Source of the DNA: Flavobacteriales bacterium 34_180_T64
GTDB taxonomy: Bacteria > Bacteroidota > Bacteroidia > Flavobacteriales > Flavobacteriaceae
Length of the DNA: 64,000 nt
Assembly (NCBI GenBank): GCA_002162765.1
Contig: MAAR01000004.1
Location: 186,001-250,000, forward strand
Reading direction: 5' to 3'
The notes beneath the pieces were generated by a model, which did no database searches, was not told the DNA's origin, and saw only the letters and a program-made list of their open reading frames with translations. A program made the position numbers and the translations under genes. Below, piece by piece: positions 1-8,938 of the stretch (positions are counted from its first letter, which is position 1; each line of letters starts with the position of its first letter).

Positions 1-917
1 ACCAAAATTATCCAGATTTTGAAATTGTACTGGTTAATGATGGCTCACATGATGACACGCTCAAGGTGATGGAACATTTTAAAGCATTACATGCAAATAT
101 TAAAATAGTAGATGTCAAGCCTATTGAAGCATTTTGGGGAAATAAAAAGTATGCATTAACACTTGGTATCAAAGCCGCTACAAATAGATTCCTTCTATTT
201 ACTGACGCCGATTGCAAACCAATATCAAATCAATGGATTAGTGAAATGAGTTGCCATTTTTCAAATGACAAAGGAATCGTTATCGGCTATGGCGCTTATA
301 AAACAATTAAAGGTTCCTTTTTAAATAAACTAGTTCGATTCGAAACTTTAATGACAGCCATTCAATACTTCTCATATGCCAAACTAGGGCAACCCTATAT
401 GGCTGTTGGTAGAAATTTAGCTTATAAAAAAGAACTTTTTTTTCAAGCCAGAGGATTTATGAATCATATGAACGTTAAATCTGGTGATGATGATTTATTT
501 ATTAATCAGATTGCTAACAAAAAGAATGCTGCAATTTGTGTATCGAAAAATAGCTTTACTGAATCCTTGCCAAAACAGACTTTTAAATCATGGATTCGTC
601 AAAAAAGAAGACACGTCAGTACAGCAAATCTCTATAAACTAAAACACAAAGCACCACTAACACTGTTTTACATTTCCCAATTATTGTTTTGGTTAATTGG
701 TACGCTTTTAATTTGTTTTTTATTTAATTGGAAAATTGTAATCGCACTTATAGGACTTAGGTTTATTTTTCAAATATCCATCTTGCATTTAGCCATTCAA
801 AAATTAAATGAAAAAGGATTGATATTTATGACACCGTTTTTAGAACTCTTTTTAATTGTCATTCAATTCTATATCTTTATAAAAAATCTGTTTTCAAAAT
901 CAAATCATTGGGAATAA
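1..917 (+). CDS. Glycosyltransferase family 2, 5' end outside window
   Basis: The reading frame is open from base 3, so the gene begins upstream of the window and only its C-terminal part is present. The first visible residues (DFEIVLVNDGSHDDT) are the GT2 nucleotide-sugar binding strand. A metal-binding TDADC (DxD) motif, a GDDDLF acidic motif and a QKRRH motif follow, as in processive or membrane GT2 enzymes. The last third has two or three hydrophobic segments, so it is a membrane-bound glycosyltransferase with a cytosolic catalytic domain. The sugar and acceptor cannot be told. The stop overlaps the start of the sigma factor gene by 10 bases, which indicates co-transcription. Confidence 0.85.
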   Translation, partial: QNYPDFEIVLVNDGSHDDTLKVMEHFKALHANIKIVDVKPIEAFWGNKKYALTLGIKAATNRFLLFTDADCKPISNQWISEMSCHFSNDKGIVIGYGAYKTIKGSFLNKLVRFETLMTAIQYFSYAKLGQPYMAVGRNLAYKKELFFQARGFMNHMNVKSGDDDLFINQIANKKNAAICVSKNSFTESLPKQTFKSWIRQKRRHVSTANLYKLKHKAPLTLFYISQLLFWLIGTLLICFLFNWKIVIALIGLRFIFQISILHLAIQKLNEKGLIFMTPFLELFLIVIQFYIFIKNLFSKSNHWE

Positions 918-1456
918 AAGACGCGATAAAAAAAGCTCAAGAGAATGACCAAAGTGCATTCAATTATTTACTCGATAAATTCTGGAATGACGTTTACGGA
1001 TTTCAACTGAAACGTACTGAAAATGAGAATGATGCTGAAGACATAGCGATTCGTACATTTTCTAAAGCATTTGATAAAATTCAGACGTATAATTCTAAAT
1101 ATGAATTTAAAACTTGGTTAATTACAATATCCAAAAATATTCATATTGATTTACTACGAAAACAAAAATCTAGTATTTCTAATACTAAAACTCGAGATTC
1201 TGAAGACGAGTTTTACGATATCATTGATGAATCTCCATCTCCAGAAGACAAACTTATTACGGAACAAAATCTGGCCAAATTACTTCGCGATATTAAAAAA
1301 CTAAAACCACATTATCAAGACGTTATAAATCTGAGGTACTTTCAAGAATTAAGCTATAAAGAAATCTCAGAACAACTTAAAGAGCCCATCAATAATGTAA
1401 AAGTTAAACTTTTAAGAGCCAAAAAATTACTTGCTGAAATTATTGAAATGAACTAA
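908..1456 (+). CDS. ECF-type RNA polymerase sigma factor
   Basis: 182 residues. Residues about 15-85 are sigma region 2, with the core-binding helix around FNYLLDKFWNDVYGF, an acidic DAEDI stretch and the promoter-melting part ending in DLLRK. Residues about 120-180 are region 4, a helix-turn-helix with LSYKEISEQL. This two-domain layout is that of ECF sigma-70 factors. The start is TTG, the only usable start before region 2, and it lies inside the end of the glycosyltransferase gene, so translation is probably coupled. No anti-sigma factor is adjacent; the next gene is a small membrane protein, which could in principle play that part, but nothing in its sequence shows it. Confidence 0.9.
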   Translation: MGIKDAIKKAQENDQSAFNYLLDKFWNDVYGFQLKRTENENDAEDIAIRTFSKAFDKIQTYNSKYEFKTWLITISKNIHIDLLRKQKSSISNTKTRDSEDEFYDIIDESPSPEDKLITEQNLAKLLRDIKKLKPHYQDVINLRYFQELSYKEISEQLKEPINNVKVKLLRAKKLLAEIIEMN

Positions 1457-1674
1457 TGCAATTCGATCTAAAACGAATAGGTCCTGGATTATTGTTTACA
1501 GGGGCAGCAATTGAATTTTTAACAGCTCTTTTTTATGTGATTATAAACTATAAATTAATCTCGAGTAAACATACACATGAAACTTGGCGTCCTTCTAAAA
1601 AACTACATGTTTTAGGCCGGCTAGGTATTCTATTCTTGATAGGATTTAGTGTATGGTTCCTATTCACATTATAA
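1456..1674 (+). CDS. Small two-helix membrane protein, function unknown
   Basis: 72 residues with two hydrophobic segments (about residues 9-33 and 50-71) separated by a basic loop containing SSKHTHETWRPSKK. The start ATG shares one base with the stop of the sigma factor gene (TAATG), so the two are translationally coupled. There is no recognisable domain. The context (sigma factor before, lipA after) gives no direct functional hint. It is a real gene by spacing and membrane topology, but its role is unknown. Confidence 0.6.
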   Translation: MQFDLKRIGPGLLFTGAAIEFLTALFYVIINYKLISSKHTHETWRPSKKLHVLGRLGILFLIGFSVWFLFTL

Positions 1675-1697
1675 GATAAATTTAAGATAATACTTTG

Positions 1698-1705
1698 TAT
1701 CTTTG
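1698..1705 (+). promoter_or_regulatory. Bacteroidetes -7 box for lipA
   Basis: TATCTTTG matches the Bacteroidetes -7 consensus TAnnTTTG and lies 21 bases before the lipA ATG at 1727. It also rules out the in-frame TTG at 1703, which sits inside the box. No clear -33 TTG is seen. Confidence 0.6.
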
Positions 1706-1726
1706 TCAATTGAACTTGCAATCATA

Positions 1727-2605
1727 ATGGATACAAAAATAGCTTCTAATACATTACCAGAACGACAAGCGAAACCCAAATGGCTTCGTGTTAAACTACC
1801 AACTGGAAAAAAATACACTGAATTAAGAAGTTTAGTCGACAAATACAAACTCAATACTATCTGTACTTCGGGCAGTTGTCCTAATATGGGAGAATGTTGG
1901 GGAGAAGGCACCGCTACTTTTATGATTCTTGGAAACATCTGCACACGATCCTGTGGTTTTTGCGGCGTAAAAACAGGAAGGCCTGAAACTGTTGATTGGG
2001 ATGAACCTGAAAAAGTAGCACGTTCTATTAAACTCATGAGTATTAAACATGCTGTTTTAACGAGTGTAGATAGAGATGATTTAAAAGATATGGGAAGTAT
2101 AATGTGGTCGGAAACGGTAAAAGCTGTGAGGCGTATGAATCCTGAGACTACTTTAGAAACACTTATTCCTGACTTTCAAGGTATTGAAATACATCTTGAT
2201 CGAATAATCGATGTTGCTCCAGAAGTTGTGTCTCATAATATTGAAACTGTGCGTAGACTTACACGAGATGTAAGAATTCAAGCCAAATACGATAGAAGCC
2301 TAGGTGTTCTTAAATATTTAAAATCGCAAGGACAGCGACGAACCAAATCAGGGATAATGTTAGGTCTCGGTGAAACACGTGAGGAAGTCATTGAAACACT
2401 TCACGATTTAAGAGCACATGATGTTGATGTGGTAACAATTGGTCAATACTTACAGCCAAGCAAAAAACATCTTCCCGTTAAACAATTTGTTTTACCCGAA
2501 CAATTTAATGAATATGAGCAAATTGGGCTAGATTTAGGATTTCGACATGTCGAAAGTAGCGCCTTAGTAAGATCATCATATAAAGCTCAAAAACACATTA
2601 ATTAA
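1727..2605 (+). CDS. lipA: Lipoyl synthase (radical SAM)
   Basis: LipA inserts two sulfurs into protein-bound octanoyl groups to make lipoyl cofactors of 2-oxoacid dehydrogenases and the glycine cleavage system. Both [4Fe-4S] sites are visible: the auxiliary cluster motif C-x4-C-x5-C (C46, C51, C57) and the radical-SAM CxxxCxxC (C72, C76, C79, CTRSCGFC). The C-terminal RSSY motif that also ligates the auxiliary cluster is present as LVRSSYKAQ. At 292 residues it is of normal length. The ATG at 1727 was chosen because an upstream in-frame TTG falls inside the promoter box. The GAPDH gene follows after 2 bases and is probably co-transcribed. Confidence 0.97.
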   Translation: MDTKIASNTLPERQAKPKWLRVKLPTGKKYTELRSLVDKYKLNTICTSGSCPNMGECWGEGTATFMILGNICTRSCGFCGVKTGRPETVDWDEPEKVARSIKLMSIKHAVLTSVDRDDLKDMGSIMWSETVKAVRRMNPETTLETLIPDFQGIEIHLDRIIDVAPEVVSHNIETVRRLTRDVRIQAKYDRSLGVLKYLKSQGQRRTKSGIMLGLGETREEVIETLHDLRAHDVDVVTIGQYLQPSKKHLPVKQFVLPEQFNEYEQIGLDLGFRHVESSALVRSSYKAQKHIN

Positions 2606-2607
2606 TT

Positions 2608-3627
2608 ATGATTAATGTTGCTATTAATGGTTTTGGAAGAATTGGGAGAAGACTGTATAGGCTTATTGATGCTTACGAAAACATGCATGTTGTTGCAATA
2701 AATGATATTGCTGATGCAAGAACATTAAGCCACCTTCTGAAATATGATAGTATTCATGGTGTATATGACAAAAGCATATCATTCGATGCGGATCATATTA
2801 TAGTTGAAGGAAAAAAAATCAAGCTTTTTAATCAAGAGCATCCATCTGACATTAATTGGCAACCTTATAATGTCAATTTTCTTATTGAGTCCACCGGAAA
2901 ATTTAAAACGTCATCAGATTTAGCGTACCATTTAAAAAATGGCGCTGATCGTGTAATTTTAGCCGTTCCTCCCTTAGATGAGGACATAAAAACTGTAGTT
3001 TTAGGCGTAAATGAAGACATTTTAGATGGTAGTGAGACTATTATATCTAATGCCTCTTGTACAACTAATAATGCGGCACCTATGATTGACGTCATTAACA
3101 AATTATGCAAAATAAAACAAGCTTACATAACCACCATACACTCCTATACCACAGATCAAAGTTTACATGATCAGCCACATAAAGATTTACGTCGTGCACG
3201 AGCTGCTGGACAATCAATCGTACCAACTACAACTGGAGCCGCCAAGGCATTGACTAAAATTTTTCCAGAATTATCAGATGTTATTGGAGGTTGTGGAATC
3301 AGAGTCCCTGTTGCCAACGGATCTTTAACTGATATCACTTTTAATGTTGAAGAAACTGTTTCTATCGATGCCATTAATAAAGCATTTAAGGACGCTTCAA
3401 CTAAAGCTCAATTTAAGAATATACTAGAATACACGGAAGATCCTATTGTATCTATCGACATTGTAGGAAATATACACTCCTGTATATTTGATTCGCAAAT
3501 GACTTCAGTGATAGGAAACATGATTAAAATTGTTGGTTGGTACGATAATGAAACCGGTTATTCGAGTAGAATTCTGGAATTAATTTGCAATTTATCGGAT
3601 AAATCATCACTTTTATCGAATAAATAA
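2608..3627 (+). CDS. gap: Glyceraldehyde-3-phosphate dehydrogenase, type I
   Basis: 339 residues. The N-terminal Rossmann motif is INGFGRIGR. The catalytic cysteine is C151 in SNASCTTN and the general base is H178 in TTIHSYTTDQ; the following DLRRARAA and TGAAKA segments are phosphate-binding elements of the family. The C-terminal WYDNETGYS is also typical. It catalyses the reversible NAD(P)-dependent oxidation of glyceraldehyde 3-phosphate in the cytosol. It starts 2 bases after lipA. Flavobacteria often carry more than one gap gene, and whether this is the glycolytic or a gluconeogenic paralogue cannot be decided here. Confidence 0.95.
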   Translation: MINVAINGFGRIGRRLYRLIDAYENMHVVAINDIADARTLSHLLKYDSIHGVYDKSISFDADHIIVEGKKIKLFNQEHPSDINWQPYNVNFLIESTGKFKTSSDLAYHLKNGADRVILAVPPLDEDIKTVVLGVNEDILDGSETIISNASCTTNNAAPMIDVINKLCKIKQAYITTIHSYTTDQSLHDQPHKDLRRARAAGQSIVPTTTGAAKALTKIFPELSDVIGGCGIRVPVANGSLTDITFNVEETVSIDAINKAFKDASTKAQFKNILEYTEDPIVSIDIVGNIHSCIFDSQMTSVIGNMIKIVGWYDNETGYSSRILELICNLSDKSSLLSNK

Positions 3628-3628
3628 T

Positions 3629-3636
3629 TATATTTG
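3629..3636 (+). promoter_or_regulatory. Bacteroidetes -7 box for the hybrid kinase gene
   Basis: TATATTTG matches TAnnTTTG, 21 bases before the ATG at 3658 and just after the gap stop. This suggests the kinase gene has its own promoter rather than depending only on the lipA-gap transcript. Confidence 0.5.
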
Positions 3637-3657
3637 TTTAAATAAAGTGGTCTAAAT

Positions 3658-5886
3658 ATGTCCCAAATCAAATATTACATATTTGCTTTTTTAGTCTTTT
3701 TATCTTCAATTTCATTGGCTCAAAATACTGCCGATGAGGATGAGGACTTTCTAAAAATGCGAATTAAAAACCATATTACTCAAGCCGGATTTGATAGTGA
3801 ACGTGGTGATTATTATAACGCCAAAGACAATCTTGAAAAGGCATTAGAGATTGCTAATAAAATTAGTGACAAGAAAAGTGAAGGTAGTATTAATACCAAA
3901 ATCGCTAAAGTTCAATTTATTGTTGAAGAACCTGAAAATGCGCTCGTATCGTTATCCAAAGCTGCTGGATTACAACGCGATATTAATGATTATGCTGGTC
4001 TCGCTATCACCTATAACGTACGAGGTGTTATACAATCGAATCTTAAAGAATATCAGGATGCCATGCGGCTTTTCAAATCCTCAAAAACACTTTTCGAACA
4101 AGAACGATTAGAAGAATTCATTTCTGAAGTTTGCTTAAATGAAGCAAAAGTACATATCAAACTGAAACACTATAAAGAAGCCAAATCACAATTAGAAAAA
4201 GCCATTATTCTTGCTAAAAAATACAATCAAAATAACATATTAAGCAGTGCCTTAATCAATAGTGGTAAAGTATTACAAAACATAGGAAATACCGATTTGG
4301 CACTTACAGTTACAAACGAAGGGTTACAAATAGCTAATTCCAACAATATCGTTGAAAATATTAATGAGAGCTACTTGACGTTAAGTGACATCTATCAGAA
4401 GACAGAAAACCACAAACTTTCTAATGAGTTTTTGCGTAAACACATCAAACTTTCTGACTCTATTTTAGATATTAAACGTGAGAATTTATCACCAGAACGT
4501 CGTGCACAGTTCATAAATGAATATAAAGATGCCGAAAGTCAGCAGTTAAAAGCTCAAATGGAAGACATTGACGCTGAAAACAACCTCACAAAGATTACTA
4601 CTATTCTAAGTATCGCGTTGATTACTATATTATCATTATTAACGCTTTCACTTTATAAGAATAATAACATAAGACTTAAAAGCAATAATGTGCTTCATAA
4701 ACAACATGATGATTTAATTATTGCCAAAGAAAAGGCGGAATTAGCTTCAAAAACTAAAGCGAATTTCTTATCTACAGTTACACATGAGCTCAGAACACCT
4801 CTCTATGCAGTAACTGGTTTAACAAATATGTTATTGGATGAAAACCCTAATCCTGATCAAATTCCCCACTTAAAATCTTTAAAATTTTCAGGCGACTATT
4901 TATTAACCTTTATAAATGATATTCTACAAATCAATAAGATTGAAGCAAATAAAGTAGAGTTAGATCCCGAAATATTTAATCTGAATAAAAAAGTAGAGAA
5001 TGTAATTTCTGCACTTAACAACTCAGCCTTAGATAATAATATTCAAATGCATTTTGAATATGATAAAGGTTTACCAGACACCTTTGAAGCCGATCAATTG
5101 AAGATATCTCAGATTCTTATTAATCTTATTGGAAATGCAATTAAGTTTACTAAAGATGGAGATATTTGGGTTCGAGTTCTAAAAATCAATGAAAAAGATG
5201 GCAAATTCAATTTGAGATTTGAAATCGAAGATAATGGTATTGGAATTACTAAAGAAAAACAAGATAATATGTTTGAGAGCTTCTCTCAAGGCTCGATTCA
5301 AATTAATAGAAAATATGGTGGAACCGGATTAGGGCTTTCCATTGTAAAAGGACTTATAGAAATATTAAAAGGTAAAATTTATTTAAAAAGTGAACTTGGA
5401 AAAGGATCAACCTTCTTTTTTGAATTACCACTTACCTATGCTGAACAACCTGTAATAGTTAAAAAAGAAAATCACTCAAAAACCCTCGACAAATTGGACT
5501 TAAACTCAATTAAAATTTTGGTTGTTGAAGACAACAAAATTAATCAAATGATTACCAAAAAAATCTTGAACAAAATGAGCCTTTACTGCGATGTTGTTGA
5601 CAATGGTGAAGACGCTGTAGATCGTGTTAAGGAAGCTAATTATAATGTGGTCTTAATGGACATACATATGCCTGGAATTAGTGGTATAGAAGCTACTAAA
5701 ATTATTAGAACCTTTGACAAAGAGCTTACTATTTTTGCTTTAACGGCTGTTACTCTGGAAGATAAGATGCATGAATTTGAAGAAGCTGGTTTTGATGATA
5801 TTATTTCAAAACCATTCAAACAAGAAGATTTTGAGAAAAAGCTATACGCAGCTTTAGTTAGTGATAAAAGCACTGCTTCTATTTAG
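3658..5886 (+). CDS. Hybrid sensor histidine kinase with TPR sensor and receiver domain
   Basis: 742 residues. There is a signal peptide (1-21), then TPR-like helical repeats (about 35-290) that should lie in the periplasm, and one membrane helix (about 312-333). A HisKA domain follows with phospho-acceptor H376 in THELRTP. The ATPase domain has the N box at N493 (LIGNAIKF), G1 EDNGIGI, an F box and G2 GGTGLGL. The C-terminal receiver domain (618-735) has acceptor D668 (VVLMDIHMPG) and K718. All catalytic residues are present. No separate response regulator with an output domain is adjacent, so signalling presumably passes to a distant partner or a phosphorelay. The ligand is unknown. It overlaps lpxK tail to tail by 8 bases. 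Confidence 0.93.
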   Translation: MSQIKYYIFAFLVFLSSISLAQNTADEDEDFLKMRIKNHITQAGFDSERGDYYNAKDNLEKALEIANKISDKKSEGSINTKIAKVQFIVEEPENALVSLSKAAGLQRDINDYAGLAITYNVRGVIQSNLKEYQDAMRLFKSSKTLFEQERLEEFISEVCLNEAKVHIKLKHYKEAKSQLEKAIILAKKYNQNNILSSALINSGKVLQNIGNTDLALTVTNEGLQIANSNNIVENINESYLTLSDIYQKTENHKLSNEFLRKHIKLSDSILDIKRENLSPERRAQFINEYKDAESQQLKAQMEDIDAENNLTKITTILSIALITILSLLTLSLYKNNNIRLKSNNVLHKQHDDLIIAKEKAELASKTKANFLSTVTHELRTPLYAVTGLTNMLLDENPNPDQIPHLKSLKFSGDYLLTFINDILQINKIEANKVELDPEIFNLNKKVENVISALNNSALDNNIQMHFEYDKGLPDTFEADQLKISQILINLIGNAIKFTKDGDIWVRVLKINEKDGKFNLRFEIEDNGIGITKEKQDNMFESFSQGSIQINRKYGGTGLGLSIVKGLIEILKGKIYLKSELGKGSTFFFELPLTYAEQPVIVKKENHSKTLDKLDLNSIKILVVEDNKINQMITKKILNKMSLYCDVVDNGEDAVDRVKEANYNVVLMDIHMPGISGIEATKIIRTFDKELTIFALTAVTLEDKMHEFEEAGFDDIISKPFKQEDFEKKLYAALVSDKSTASI

Positions 5887-6892
5887 AAAATTTGCAAAAA
5901 CCACTAATTAAATTATTAAATTCAAATGACCTGTCTATGATTACTTCTATTGGCAGATAAAACAATGTATTAGAATTCTTAAAATCAGACTCCAATCTCA
6001 CAAAGTCCTTTTCGGTAGTCAATACCAATGTCTTAGTTTTCAAATTTTCGATCTCATTTTCAGAAAACTCATGATGATCCTTATAGTTTAAATGTTCGAA
6101 ATTCAATCCTTTAGCATTCAAAAAATCAACTAAAGGTTTTGAATTCGCAATACCAGTAACTAACGTAAATTGACTCGCTTTCAAATCTCCCAATTCCTTT
6201 TCCTCATTAAGGCCAATTATTTTCTCAGAATATCCAATATGACTAAAAAAGACCTCCTGTCCAGTTATAGGATCTAGTTGCTTGATTACATTTTTCTTTG
6301 CAGCATCAGCTAATTGGTCAGGGCACTTTGTAACGACAATAACATCTGCCCTGTTTGCCCCAGATTTTGGTTCTCTCAAATTTCCCGTTGGTAACACAAT
6401 ATCATCGCTATATAAATTATCAAAAGCTGTCAATAATATATTAAGTCCAGCTTCCACACGTCTATGCTGAAATGCATCATCAAGTAAAATAACTTCTGGA
6501 GTGATTTCTAAGGCTCTTAATTGCTCTATTCCATGACGTCTATCGGCATCAACACTCACAATAATATCATCAAATTTATTGTAAATCTGAAAGGGTTCAT
6601 CTCCAATTGTTGACGGATTGGCCTCCGTATCTGCTAAAACAAATCCAACGGATTTTCTCTTATAGCCTCTACTTAAAGTAGCCAAGTGATAATTTGACTT
6701 TAATAATCGAATTAAATACTCAATCATAGGTGTTTTTCCGGTACCTCCAACACTCAAGTTTCCAACACAAATCACAGGAAAATCATAACTTGTAGAAGAT
6801 TTAGCTCCCACATTATACAATGTATTTCGCAAAGAAGTCACCAAATAATAGATTGGAACAATTGGTAAGAGTAATTTTCGAAGTAACTTCAT
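5879..6892 (-). CDS. lpxK: Tetraacyldisaccharide 4'-kinase
   Basis: LpxK phosphorylates the 4' position of the lipid A disaccharide at the inner membrane. The 337-residue protein has an N-terminal hydrophobic region, then a Walker A in GNLSVGGTGKT (44-54), followed by the LDDAFQHRRV segment typical of the family. Its length is normal. The gene converges on the kinase gene with an 8-base overlap and is divergent from the Nif3-like gene, with only 46 bases between their starts. This confirms an outer membrane with lipid A. Confidence 0.95.
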   Translation of the reverse strand: MKLLRKLLLPIVPIYYLVTSLRNTLYNVGAKSSTSYDFPVICVGNLSVGGTGKTPMIEYLIRLLKSNYHLATLSRGYKRKSVGFVLADTEANPSTIGDEPFQIYNKFDDIIVSVDADRRHGIEQLRALEITPEVILLDDAFQHRRVEAGLNILLTAFDNLYSDDIVLPTGNLREPKSGANRADVIVVTKCPDQLADAAKKNVIKQLDPITGQEVFFSHIGYSEKIIGLNEEKELGDLKASQFTLVTGIANSKPLVDFLNAKGLNFEHLNYKDHHEFSENEIENLKTKTLVLTTEKDFVRLESDFKNSNTLFYLPIEVIIDRSFEFNNLISGFCKFSK

Positions 6893-6913
6893 AACAACGA
6901 AAATATAATATTT

Positions 6914-6921
6914 TATCTTTG
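6914..6921 (+). promoter_or_regulatory. Bacteroidetes -7 box for the Nif3-like gene
   Basis: TATCTTTG matches TAnnTTTG and lies 17 bases before the ATG at 6939, in the divergent region with lpxK. Confidence 0.6.
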
Positions 6922-6938
6922 AAGCAAACTATTAACAT

Positions 6939-8033
6939 ATGATTGTAAAAGATGTCATTAATTATTTAGAAGAATTAGCGCCTCTAAACTATGCTGAAGA
7001 TTTTGATAATGTTGGTCTTCTCGTTGGAAATAAACGAGACAAAGTAACTGGTGTTCTAGTCACTTTAGACACATTAGAGACAGTAGTTGATGAAGCTATA
7101 GCGCATAATTGCAATCTAATTGTTAGTTTTCATCCCATTATTTTCAAAGGCTTAAAAAAAATAAATGGCACCAATTATGTTGAACGTGTTGTTATTAAAG
7201 CCATTCAACATAATATTGCGATTTATGCTATTCATACCGCACTAGACAATGCGCTTAATGGCGTTAATGATATCATTTGTAATACGCTTCATTTAAAGCA
7301 CAAAAAAATTCTAATTCCTCAAAAAGGGACTATTAAAAAACTAACAACTTATGTGCCGAATAAAGATGTAGAACAATTAAGAATGGCTCTATTCAATTGT
7401 GGCGCTGGGAATATTGGTAATTATGATAATTGCAGTTTCAATGCTGAAGGTATAGGCACCTATAAAGGCAATACGAACTCTAATCCTACCATAGGTGAGA
7501 AAGGCAAAATGCATAAAGAAAAAGAAACGCAAATATCGGTAACATTTCAAAAGCATATAGAATCAAAATTACTTCAGACCTTATTTGAAGCGCATCCTTA
7601 TGAAGAAGTCGCTTTTGAAGTGACAACACTTGACAACTACAATCAAAATATAGGTATGGGTATGGTTGGAGTATTAGAAAATGAAATGAATCCAACAGAT
7701 TTTTTGAACTATGTTAAGTCTAAAATGAATGTTTCGCACATTAGACACTCAAAGTTTTTAAATAAACCAATAAAAAGAGTTGCTGTTCTTGGAGGCTCAG
7801 GAAGTTTTGCCATTCCTGCCGCCAAATTAGCTGATGCGGACATATTTTTGACAGCAGATCTTAAATATCACGACTTTTTTACTGGCGAAAACGAACTAAT
7901 TTTAGCAGATATTGGACATTATGAGAGCGAACAGTTCACAAAAAGGTTTTTAGCGGACTATCTCTCAAAAAAAATCACTAATTTTGCAGTCGTTTTATCA
8001 ATGACAAATACAAATCCAGTAAAGTATTTTTAA
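6939..8033 (+). CDS. Nif3-like dinuclear metal centre protein
   Basis: 364 residues, the long (YqfO-type) form of the Nif3/DUF34 family. Metal-site residues are visible at both ends: H65 in SFHPI, H99 and D103 in AIHTALDNALNGVND, and H327/E331 in DIGHYESEQF. The middle (about 125-240) is the extra PII-like inserted domain, with FEAHPYEEVAFEV. The family forms hexamers with a two-metal site; its cellular role is still debated, with some members proposed as GTP cyclohydrolase-like enzymes and others linked to metal handling. It is followed after 2 bases by the coiled-coil gene, a conserved pairing in bacteria. Confidence 0.92.
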   Translation: MIVKDVINYLEELAPLNYAEDFDNVGLLVGNKRDKVTGVLVTLDTLETVVDEAIAHNCNLIVSFHPIIFKGLKKINGTNYVERVVIKAIQHNIAIYAIHTALDNALNGVNDIICNTLHLKHKKILIPQKGTIKKLTTYVPNKDVEQLRMALFNCGAGNIGNYDNCSFNAEGIGTYKGNTNSNPTIGEKGKMHKEKETQISVTFQKHIESKLLQTLFEAHPYEEVAFEVTTLDNYNQNIGMGMVGVLENEMNPTDFLNYVKSKMNVSHIRHSKFLNKPIKRVAVLGGSGSFAIPAAKLADADIFLTADLKYHDFFTGENELILADIGHYESEQFTKRFLADYLSKKITNFAVVLSMTNTNPVKYF

Positions 8034-8035
8034 TT

Positions 8036-8815
8036 ATGGCAAAAAAGATTGAAGTTTCTGTAGAAGAACGACTAAGAGCGTTATACGATTTACAATTAAT
8101 CGATTCTAGAGTAGACGAAATTAGAAACATAAGAGGCGAACTTCCTTTAGAAGTTCAAGATTTAGAAGATGAAGTTGAAGGTTTAAATACTAGACTTGAA
8201 AAATTAAGTTCCAATTTAGGATTGATTGATGATGATATCAAGTCTAAAAAGAACATAATGGAAGAGGCAAAAACTTTGATTAAGAAATATTCTGAACAAC
8301 AAAAGAATGTTAGAAATAACAGAGAATTTAACTCTTTAACTAAAGAAGTTGAGTTTCAAGAATTAGAAATTCAACTAGCAGAAAAGCATATTAAAGAATT
8401 TAAAGTTCAAATTGAACAGAAAAAAGAAGTTATTACCGAAACTAAAGACAGATTAAAGGACCGAACGACTCACTTAAAACATAAACGAAGTGAATTAGAC
8501 GCAATTTTAGCTGAAACTGAGAAAGAGGAGACTGCATTACTTAAAAAATCGGAAGAATATCAAAAACAAATTGAAACGCGCTTAGTTGAAGCCTACAATC
8601 GTATTCGTAAGAATGTGAAAAATGGACTAGCAGTAGTAGCGATAGAAAGAGGCGCTTCTGGTGGTTCATTCTTTACAATTCCTCCACAAGTGCAAGTAGA
8701 AATTGCGTCTCGCAAAAAAGTAATTACAGATGAGCATAGTGGTCGTATTCTAGTAGATGCAGCTTTAGCTGAAGAGCAAAAAGAAAAAATGGAAAAACTT
8801 TTTTCTAAATTGTAA
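8036..8815 (+). CDS. Coiled-coil protein of the C4-type zinc-ribbon family, zinc ligands lost
   Basis: 259 residues. About residues 20-180 form a long heptad-like coiled coil rich in E, K and L. The C-terminal part aligns with the zinc-ribbon domain of the family (SFFTIPPQVQVEI, then DEHSGRILVDAAL), but all four cysteines that normally bind zinc are replaced: the first CxxC region reads GASGGS and the second reads DEHSGR. The protein contains no cysteine in this domain. The gene sits 2 bases after the Nif3-like gene, as its zinc-binding homologues do. A strong terminator follows. The function is not established. Confidence 0.85.
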   Translation: MAKKIEVSVEERLRALYDLQLIDSRVDEIRNIRGELPLEVQDLEDEVEGLNTRLEKLSSNLGLIDDDIKSKKNIMEEAKTLIKKYSEQQKNVRNNREFNSLTKEVEFQELEIQLAEKHIKEFKVQIEQKKEVITETKDRLKDRTTHLKHKRSELDAILAETEKEETALLKKSEEYQKQIETRLVEAYNRIRKNVKNGLAVVAIERGASGGSFFTIPPQVQVEIASRKKVITDEHSGRILVDAALAEEQKEKMEKLFSKL

Positions 8816-8835
8816 TTCAATCAACACATAAAATT

Positions 8836-8870
8836 AAAAGCCTTCAGATATCTGAAGGCTTTTTTATTTC
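8836..8870 (+). terminator. Rho-independent terminator
   Basis: A perfect 13-bp stem (8836-8848 with 8851-8863, AAAAGCCTTCAGA) with almost no loop, followed by a T run. It ends the Nif3-like/coiled-coil operon. Confidence 0.9.
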
Positions 8871-8938
8871 AAATTTTCTCAACAACAACTGTTAAGGAAT
8901 TGTATTTTTTTTCGTCTATTGTAAGAAAGCATTTGAAA

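Noticed and set aside
8-217. Minus-strand frame at the window start
   Set aside because: It is the complement of the glycosyltransferase coding sequence.
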